From assembly GCA_037179335.1 (NCBI GenBank), contig JAKZHN010000020.1, forward strand, positions 434,001 to 498,000: 64,000 bases of DNA, read 5' to 3'. Position 1 is the stretch's first letter, and every line of letters starts with the position of its first letter. A model generated the notes under the pieces. That model did not search any database. It was not told the origin of the DNA and saw only the letters and a program-made list of their open reading frames with translations. The position numbers and the translations under genes were made by a program. Shown piece after piece: positions 56,161 to 64,000 of this stretch. This DNA is from Cyclaneusma minus (taxonomy: Eukaryota; Ascomycota; Leotiomycetes; Marthamycetales; Marthamycetaceae).

Positions 56161-58327
56161 GATTCGATCGAACCGTCCTTTCGACGGTGTTGAGCTTCCT
56201 TAGACCTCGAGCACGTGTATGGTCAGGATGATTGGTGGGATTTGAGGAAAATGGGATTGGGATGAGGCAGCTCATCGGATAGTAGGTTGAAAGACAGAGA
56301 GGAGACTTGAGGTGTGGAAGATAGAAGCTCCTGTCAAAGCAGTAGAAAAAAGGAAGAAGAGAAGAATAGCAACACTCGAGGATGATGTAGTCGCGAAAAT
56401 GCGGAGGAAGTGGGACAAGGATCAGGGCTCTAAGCAGAAGCTGGCATGGGCTATGGCGGATCCCAATGGATAGTAGTGGAGCAAGCTCGAGACTTGACTA
56501 AGGTGCTCTCGACCACAACATATGAAAGAGGAACGATGACCAGGGTCTCCTTTGCAGTGGAGTACATGTGCCACTAGCAGAATGTGGGGAAGCCGATCCA
56601 ACTTGAACCGGGAGGTGAGCGGAGATAGTTGACTGCTTCGTTTCGTTGAAGGAGAGCTTAGAACCCACTTCCCGACATATATCCCGCACCCTCTGTTCCC
56701 AACAAAGCATGGGCATCGCGGCAGTTGCCAATCGTGCTTCCATACCTTGGCCTTTTAAGCATTCTCAAGTCAGCCGCCACGCCAGCCAATGCTCGTGCAG
56801 TGCAGGCTGTGCTGAAGTTCAATCCCCCATTCTGGGGACCCCACACCTACCTAGGTAGTTTTGACTCGGCCTTCGGGGTATTAGTACAGTGACTTCGGCT
56901 TAGCGTTCTGTGGCTGCCACGCTTGTCATTTCCTTGGCTGGTGGTTTAATAAAGAAGTCGGCTCCATCGGTTGCTGCGCATTCGCTGTGTTTCTGGCGTG
57001 GTTGGGGTGTATTATGCGTGGCTCCCCCGCCTTGCTGAGTCTGCTTGATTGTCCACCAGAGTTGTGGTATTTCTAAGTTGTTTGCGGATTCGGGAATTGA
57101 TGTCCTCGCCTATGCACGTTTGGCCTTTGAGTTTGTGGTGGGTCGTTGGTCGTCTCCACTTCATGTTGGAGCTCTCCCCGCAAAATCATCGTGAGGATTT
57201 GCAGGCTCTCCACAATCTCACGAGGCCAAGAAGAGCACTCTTTTGAGGGAAGAAGACTGGAGGCCGCAAAGGTGCCGTCGCCGCCACCAAGTCGACCAGT
57301 CGTTTTGGACGAAGGCGTCATGCTTTTTCCAACTTTGTCGCATTTTAGCTTTCCGCGCCATGTGTACAAGTACATGTAGCAGAGCTCGGCCGTCCGGGGA
57401 TCTTTCGGCGTCCGCAGCAAGATCAGCGAGACCGAATTGACGGGGTGTCAGCAGGCCGAAGCCAAGCGATCAAAGCCCCAAACACCCGAGAGAGAAGAAA
57501 CATGTGATGAGGGCGTGCAAAATGCAGCCCCCACTCGCATAAACTCACTCCGGTATATACGCCAATCCATCACGAAAAAACCTCATTATCATCGTCTTTG
57601 GTAAAGGTAACTCGAGCCCCTTTCCCCGGCTGCGACAGCACGGTCCAAGAACATCGAATCGATGATGAAGGCCACGTGCTGTGTCCGTCACCAGCACCGC
57701 AAGCAGTCTCTCTTTTGTATCAACGTCATGGGAATGACGATGTTACCCCTCGTCGAGTATCAAGGTAGCTACCCCTCCACTGTTGCACAGGCTTACAAAA
57801 CCTCCTGTTCCAGAACATCGATTATATCACTCTGGGAAGTCCGTAGCGGCGGCTCAAGCTTGCGTCACTTGGTAGCTAGTCAAGGTCAGTGTCATTTGGC
57901 TTTTGTCGAGAACCTGACAGAGCTCGTATCAGGGGAATGTTAGGGTCCATCATCAGAATAAGAAAAATTGAAGTGGTTCAACCTACAATCGTGGCACCTA
58001 TGGATACCCTATGCTGCCTCTTTCCATTTCAGCATCAGTCACTAACAGTCGACGTCAAATGATGCTGTCAGCAGCTAGAGGCTCCAGCATGAGGTATTGA
58101 TGCATGGGAAACTGGTTGGAAGAGCGTCTTTCCTCATGGGATTTGCTCGGCGAACGACACTCGATTACTAGTATGACCTCATTGTTTGTACCGCACCAGC
58201 CTTTGTCGACCTGATTTAAAGCCAAACCACCTAGTTTCACAAGCTCCTCCATCTTCATTCTTCAATCAACCCAGAAAGCCAATTCCAATTCACCTCCAAC
58301 ATAAAGCTCAACTCTCAAACCGCCACA
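56161..58327. other. 2.2-kb gap between divergent regulator and alcohol dehydrogenase genes
   Basis: No gene I can support. It contains a perfect 12-bp palindrome CTACCTAGGTAG at 56847-56858 and one TACATGTA at 57371-57378. A 93-aa ORF at 57662-57943 has no domain. The size suggests long regulatory regions or a long 5' leader for the regulator. Confidence 0.4.
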
Positions 58328-59647
58328 ATGGGTTACCCAGAAAGCTTCGAAGGTTTCATGGTCCAGAGCCACGAGAAGTGGAGCGACTTCGAGAAGAAGA
58401 CTGTATGATTGACCTGCCTTGGCTTCTTCGCACGAGAAAGAGCTAACAGCAATATCCAGGTCACTCCCAAGAAGTTCCAAGACTACGATGTCGACATCCG
58501 CATTGAATGCTGCGGTGTCTGCGGCTCTGATGTCCACACCGTCACTGGTGGATGGGGAGATGCCCCTCTGCCACTCTGTGTTGGTCACGAAGTGAGCAAC
58601 TTCATACCAGCTTTTTGTTAATCTATGCTTACAATATTCCAGGTCATTGGTGAGGTAGTGAAAGTTGGCGACAAGGTCACAAAGGCCAAGGTCGGACAGC
58701 GTGTCGGTGTTGGTGCTCAGATCGGAGCTTGCCTGGAGTGCAACATCTGCAAATCTGACAACGAGGTGAGTTCAATATCAGAATACGAATGAGCCAGGTA
58801 CTGATATCAAATTCCCAGAACTACTGCCCTCACATGATTGGTAAGTAAAATCTCAAGTCAAGACATTCCATGTCGGGATCCAGAGACTGACTTCAGACGT
58901 GCAGACACATATGGTGCTCCATACCCCAAAGATGCTGGAGGAGTTATCTCACAAGGTGGCTTTGCCTCGCACATTCGAGCCCATGAGTACTTCACCTTCC
59001 CAATTCCCGACTCCATTCCTTCCGAGGAGGCGGCTCCTATGATGTGTGCTGGCTTGACTACCTACTCTCCACTCTACCGTGCCAAGGTCGGCCCAGGATC
59101 GAAGGTTGGAATTGTCGGTATCGGAGGTCTTGGACACTTCGGTGTTTTGTGGGCAAAGGGTCTGGGTGCCGAAGTCTGGGCCATTTCCCACACCCCAGGC
59201 AAGAAGGACGATGCTCTCGCCCTGGGAGCCGACCACTTCGTCTGCACCAAGGACAAGGACTGGGCCGAGCCTCTTGCATTCAAGCTCGATTTCATTCTCA
59301 ACTGCGCCGACGCCACCGACAAGTTCGACCTGCCCACCTACTTCTCCACCCTGAACATCAACGGCGAATTCCACTGCGTCGGCCTCCCCGATGATGAACT
59401 TCCTACAATCAAGACCAATGCTTTTGTCACCAACGGCTGCAAGATGGGCGCAAGCCACATTGGAAGCCGACCTGAGATGCTGTCGATGTTGAAGCTGGCT
59501 AGCGAGAAGAAGATCCACCCTTACATCCAGAAGGTTCCCATCAGCGAGAAGGGATGCAAGGAGGCTGTTGAGCGCGTGAAGACGAACGATGTTCGCTACC
59601 GTATTACGCTTACGGACTTCAACAAGGCCTTTGGTGAGCGCAAGTAA
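58328..59647 (+). CDS. Zinc-dependent NADP(H) alcohol dehydrogenase, cinnamyl-type (ADH6/ADH7-like)
   Basis: Exons are 58328-58402, 58460-58591, 58643-58765, 58819-58840 (22 bp) and 58905-59647, giving 364 aa. Catalytic zinc ligands are C46 in GVCGSDVHTVTGGWG and H68-E69 in VGHEV. Structural zinc cysteines are C99, C102, C105 and C113 (ACLECNICKSDNENYC). The cofactor fold begins VGIVGIGGLGHFGVLWAKGL. The family is NADPH-linked, with broad activity on cinnamyl and other aldehydes; the exact substrate is unknown. The 22-bp microexon encodes NYCPHMI, including the last structural zinc cysteine, so skipping it would break the site. Confidence 0.94.
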
Positions 59648-59918
59648 GCTTGCAAAATTAGGCGACTGGGGAGCATGAAGGGGCGCATCGCAGGGGGATA
59701 GCGATGGAGTTGTAGACACTGGACCTAGATTCGTTATTCGCGAAGCTTTACGTGTATAGCCAGAATCAAAAGCTTCATTGTATATACCACCGTCTTGACC
59801 ATGTTGAGCAACTGTTAAGTGTGCACGGTACATGCATGGAGAAGGTAGAGTGTTTGCGATTTTTGACTTTTCCATTACAGTCGCAGGCTCATGGATCCGA
59901 ATTCTTTACCGCTCTATC
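59648..59918. other. 3' flank of the alcohol dehydrogenase gene
   Basis: 271 bp between the ADH stop and the 5S rRNA gene. Nothing recognised. Confidence 0.4.
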
Positions 59919-60037
59919 ACATACGACCATAGACTGAGGAGAACTGGCAAACCCGTCCGCTCTTGCATACATAAGCCTCAGATCGGCAGATTAGTAGTTG
60001 GGTGGGTGACCACCAGCGAATACCTGCTGTTGTATGT
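59919..60037 (+). rRNA. 5S ribosomal RNA gene
   Basis: About 119 nt beginning ACATACGACCATAGACTG and ending GCTGTTGTATG followed by TTTT. The terminal helix pairs (ACATACGAC with GTTGTATGT). Helix II pairs CTGAGG with CCTCAG, and helix III pairs GCAA with TTGC around the conserved loop ACCCGTCCGCTC. The internal control region (AGATTAGTAGTTGGGTGGGTG, GACCACCAGCGAAT) is nearly identical to other ascomycete 5S genes. It is transcribed by RNA polymerase III with internal promoter elements. A single dispersed copy between protein genes is usual for Pezizomycotina. A second T-run (about 60047-60053) may act as a back-up terminator. Confidence 0.93.
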
Positions 60038-61414
60038 TTTGCATATTTTTTTCGCCTAGTTCGGGGATTGTTTGTTGTGGGGCGGCGGGTTTTTGACCGC
60101 CACATAGGGCCGGCCAGGCTCCAGTTCGACTCAGCGCATTGAGTCCAGTCCGCAACAACGCAAACAACAACTTCACTTTGAGGGACTTGAGAGCGGGACG
60201 ATGCTTCGAGAGTGACACGGCGGGTGTAAAGATGTAGCCATCACCAAGGGCCGGTCTCGCGGGAAGGAGGTTTGTTTTACAGCTTATCTTCTTTTTCCTC
60301 TCTCTTGTCTGCATTTTGAAAACAAATCAAGTTGATTACTCGCTGTTGCCGTCCGGACTGCCGACTGAAACTTCCTTCGGTACGTATTTGCATCTTCCGT
60401 CTTTGCTCTCTGGTTTTTCTTCCGCCTTCGTGAAGCCTTGCTCGATGGTTTGAGGCTTTTTCTTGTTTGAAGTTGGCGCGTCTGTTTCTTGGAAAAGCGA
60501 GAGCCGGTTGGGGGCATAGAGTGAGGAAGCCGTTTTGTTGCACGTCGAGCTGCAGTCCAGATTCGCTGGAAAGTCTATTGGGTCAATCTTCTTTGTCTAG
60601 CCAGATATTGAGAACTGGCAAGGAGGGCACGGCGTAAGGCTGATCAAGTTCAGCAAAGCTTCAGAGAAAACGGCCGAATGAATATCTCAACAACGGTGTC
60701 GAGGCGCTGATTGGATTTCGAAGGATGTGTCTCGCCACACGAGTGTCGACTGTCCTGGTACCGTCGCTTTGGAAAAGCAAGCGGAAAAGCAAGTGAAGAC
60801 ATACTAGCAGGGACACGAAACCTCAGCTAGGGAACTGCCGAGGTCAGATGAAACGAAAGGATTCAACACTAACATCCCAATTTCATGATCTTTGGTCAGG
60901 ACGTGGAGAGTCGACTTCTTCATTTTTCATCAACAATCACGATTGTATCGCAAACACCATACCTGATTCTGACAGACATTTTTACTTCTGGGGTGAGCGG
61001 GACTGTGTAGTCCCCACGCCGAGGCTTGATTGATGATCGACGATGGACGCCGTTAAAGTGGTGTCACAATCACCACTTCCCCACACTCCCTAAAGCTTAA
61101 GAGCAGCTGACTAGTGTATCAAAAGTGGCGCCGACGTCTCTCTGCGCAGGAGTGTTTGTGTAACATATATATTTGGGAGAAGCTCATCACAGTCTGTCAG
61201 CCACACCGCGGCATCTCTTACTTTAGGGGGAATAGACGTGAAAACCCCTCTTGTGCTATGTCTGAATGAGACTTATGCTAACCGAACTCAGCAGGTTTCG
61301 TGTTATATTTGTTCACCTCTAGTGAATACGAAACGATGGTTATGCTACATATACTCAGAGAGCCCAGCTTCTGGCATTCTAGTACCATCTCGTTATGAGA
61401 AACCAAACCTCACG
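60038..61414. other. Intergenic region after 5S rRNA
   Basis: 1.4 kb with no gene I can support. A short direct repeat GGAAAAGCAAG lies near 60770-60795. The last 300 bp are the promoter/leader of the Asp-box protein gene. Confidence 0.4.
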
Positions 61415-63056
61415 ATGAAGACCTACTGCCTTATCCTAGCTTCTTGCTTGTCGAGCTGGAACGCTCAAGTCCTCGCTGTCAATGGAAGCACAACTGATTT
61501 TCCTGGCTTCACCTACACTTCAGGTCCAAGCTTCTCAACCTCTGGTGGAGCTGTCCAAAGACCTTTGAAATCTTCGAGTTATCAGTACACTGGCATGGGA
61601 TCCGCCGAATCTACCATCGACATCGCTCCCGACGGTTCATTGATTTACACTCCAGCTTTGAGCCCTGCTGGAGTCGGACAGGCCCAATCAATGGACAATG
61701 GAGAAACCTGGACCCAAGTTCTCCCTGCTGGAGCTTCCCAACCCCGGACCCAGCCAATCTCCAGAATTGTGGATGGCAGAATGTTCTACTGGTCGAGCAA
61801 CTCACCAGGACTTATGTTCGAGTATTCTGACGACTACGGAAAGACCTTTTCCCAGCCACTAAATGGTTCACACTTTGACTACGAGATTCAGGATTGGGCT
61901 AAGCTTGTAGGTGGCCCGCCGGTTACTTCTGATCTCAGCAATGGGGCCAAGCAGATTCTCTACCTCTCCGCACCTGCATTCATCAGTACACCTATTCCTG
62001 TTCAACCTTTGGGACCTGAATTTCAGCACATCATGAAGAGTACAGATAATGGCAATTCATGGGTCGCGACTAAAGGGGCACCCACGCTGCAGCCAGTCTG
62101 TAAGTATCTCCTACCCATGTCCCCAATTTGGTCTCAGGAACCATCTATTCTGAGTATGCGGTCACTGACTGCCGAAATATAGTGAGTGGCGGTGCATGTT
62201 CCGGTCTCGTTGGGACTCTAGCTGATCAGGAGCTCATCATCTGGGGAGATGGGTTTGTCATGCCAAACGGTACCATGGTTTATGGGCTTCGAAGGTGTCA
62301 GAAGATGAGCTTGGCCTTCTCACACGATGAAGGCGATACATGGGAGCTGATTGACGTGCCCGGATCGAGCTTAATCCCGTTCTTCCCTGGTGATCTGACG
62401 TGCGCAATTCCACTCTTACTCAGAGCAGACAAACGACTGATGTGCGATACAGGTATCTGCTTGATGGCAATGTCCTGGTCCCCAACGGCATCGCCCAGAC
62501 ACCGGACGGCACCATATATGCTATTTGGGTAGACGACAAATATGTGCTCAAGATGTCTCGATCTTCGAATGGTCGAGATTATAGTGATCCAGTCGTCATC
62601 GGTGCCCCAGGCACGATCCCTACACAAAATTCAATGGCCTACCTCCCAATCATGCGCATCAATCCTTCCGATCCATCCCGTGCTGCCATAGCCTACTATG
62701 GCAGTACAGATGGTGGGAAGAACTACAATGCCTATGTGGCAGAGACCGACAACATCGCTGCAACGAATCCAACTTGGAGTTCGTTCATTCTCAACCCCAG
62801 GGATCAGCCAATGCAGGCGAACAAAGACGGTATGTGGGATCAGGGATACGGATACCCGTTGGGTGATCTCGTCGAGTTCACCGGCTTGCAGTATGATAGC
62901 AACGGCGACCTGGTGACGGCGTTTGCGCGCAGTATGTGCAGTGGACAGAGTGTGCCTCCACAATTCTACGACACAAGTACCTGTGTTGCAGGATGGGATT
63001 ATAAGGCCCAGGGAAATAGTCGCTGGCAAGGGTTTGTTGGCTTTGCACGACACTGA
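61415..63056 (+). CDS. Secreted Asp-box (BNR repeat) protein, sialidase-like beta-propeller
   Basis: Exons are 61415-62099, 62183-62399 and 62453-63056, an exact 502-codon sum (501 aa). The ATG at 61415 is preferred over an in-frame ATG at 61238 because it starts a signal peptide (MKTYCLILASCLSSWNAQVL). Four Asp boxes mark a beta-propeller: SMDNGETW (92-99), SDDYGKTF (138-145), STDNGNSW (209-216) and SHDEGDTW (275-282). The FRIP motif of true sialidases is not evident, so the substrate may be another glycan. The second intron (donor GTGCGC, 62400-62452) is inferred because it joins GDLTYLLDGNVL in frame. Confidence 0.88.
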
Positions 63057-64000
63057 TGTGATACTTCTTCAGACGTAGTTCTTTTTCAGTTGGGGCACAG
63101 TTTTCTACTGTACATACTATCTTTGAACTTTTAGCCCGATTGGGAGAAGGAAAAGCTGGCTCTGACTCTGGAAGTAACGCTGCGCTAGCAACTTCGAAGG
63201 CTTGGGTTGAAAGGCCTCCTTTGGTGGAGATTGCGTCACACGAATTATCTATAAAGGTAGAAGCATTCTACTGGACCATCACAAACTGTGGGCTGTGGAA
63301 GCATATTATAAGGAGGGATAGCGATGAAGTAAAAGCAAGGTAGTTTAAAAGGCTCCCCATTGTGCGATCTGAGGTAGCGATTGTAAAGGAATCTCACTTT
63401 GGCGTATCACTGTATCCCAAGACAGCACCAAATACGAAAGAACCCAAAAGACGATACAGAGGCTACGAGGAGGAGTGAGATGGACGATGGAAAAGCCAGC
63501 TGATAATATACCTATGGCCGTGCCTGCGACGGGCAAGGCTCGACTCCTTCAGCTGAGCTGAGCTCTCATCTGCATATAGATCCTAACGCGTAGCGAGCTG
63601 GTACCCCACAAGATCAGTTTTCGGATTTTGATAGGACCGATGCCTGTAACATTTGCGGGTCGGTCTTCACTCTCAGAGCCTCGTTAATAATGTCGCCCAC
63701 ACCTACTCCGCCCCAAGTACGGCAACCCACAGCTGCAACCTCGCCAACGAGGATTGTAACATGGGGGCAGGCTGTGATCGTCCGTCTCCAATCCGATACT
63801 TTCCTTCGCGGCCGCCTTCACGAATCACCACCCAATTGATATGAGGTACACAGCGATATACCATGGAGTTCGGGTCAACGACAGAGCTGCTGAGCCCTCA
63901 AGAAGTATTCCTGGTACCGAGAAGTACTCTCAGCACCCACAGTGCCAGTTCTACCCAACCGCGTTCCTTTCACAATTAGCGAATAAGACACCTCAACTGC
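63057..64000. other. Window end, no recognised gene
   Basis: 944 bp hold the 3' flank of the Asp-box gene and unassigned sequence. Short ORFs (for example minus 63345-63536, hydrophobic) lack motifs and may be noise or an edge of a gene continuing beyond the window. Confidence 0.35.

Noticed and set aside
58949..59875. 308-codon minus-strand ORF
   Set aside because: Antisense to the main exon of the alcohol dehydrogenase; no domain, and explained by its C-rich third positions.
63345..63536. Hydrophobic 63-codon minus-strand ORF near the window end
   Set aside because: No motif, no clear splice partners and weak coding bias; cannot be supported as a gene.

Overview
The window is fungal nuclear DNA from a filamentous ascomycete (Pezizomycotina). 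The support is the many protein genes with short GT-AG introns of about 45-90 bp, two Zn2Cys6 regulators, a divergent CenH3 histone, a GH125 mannosidase, an Elongator subunit, and a single 5S rRNA gene dispersed among protein genes. A leotiomycete is my best guess on general resemblance, but the class cannot be proved from sequence alone. I found no tRNA, transposase, CRISPR array or prokaryotic feature.

Layout. 0.2-19.4 kb is dense housekeeping: a GT62 mannosyltransferase (VAN1-like), an Arf-GEF of the GEA/GBF1 type, a GH125 alpha-mannosidase, RAD18, a CHMP7-type ESCRT-III protein head-to-head with the tRNA endonuclease subunit SEN34, and a large membrane RING E3 resembling yeast Asi1/Asi3. 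19.4-22.8 kb is gene-poor, with one small secreted protein. 22.8-31 kb is again housekeeping: ELP4 head-to-head with acireductone dioxygenase, an SDR, a Derlin head-to-head with CenH3, and a GFA-domain protein. 31.5-37.7 kb is accessory: a Zn2Cys6 regulator, an SDR and a class III CoA-transferase, probably a small catabolic locus. 38-47 kb holds a cysteine-containing secreted protein, GABA aminotransferase, a conserved protein of unknown function, the SUMO E1 subunit AOS1 and a BMT5-like rRNA methyltransferase. 47.8-64 kb holds a secreted GH35 beta-galactosidase, an orphan repeat protein, a CTF1/Far-type Zn2Cys6 regulator, a zinc alcohol dehydrogenase, the 5S rRNA gene and a secreted Asp-box (sialidase-like) protein.

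Exon junctions were joined by eye using GT/AG sites and reading phase; for nearly all genes the joined exons give an exact multiple of three. The main exception is the 31.5-34.0 kb regulator, which has one junction that cannot be joined in frame.

The most unusual signals are non-coding. A 51-52 bp inverted repeat starts four bases after the CoA-transferase stop codon, and all six of its base mismatches are G-U wobbles in the sense RNA. Two decayed 19-bp tandem arrays with a similar core lie just 3' of SEN34 and of an SDR. Four CGGTCC motifs lie within 140 bp in the SDR/CoA-transferase promoter. The 5S rRNA gene has altered stems that still pair.
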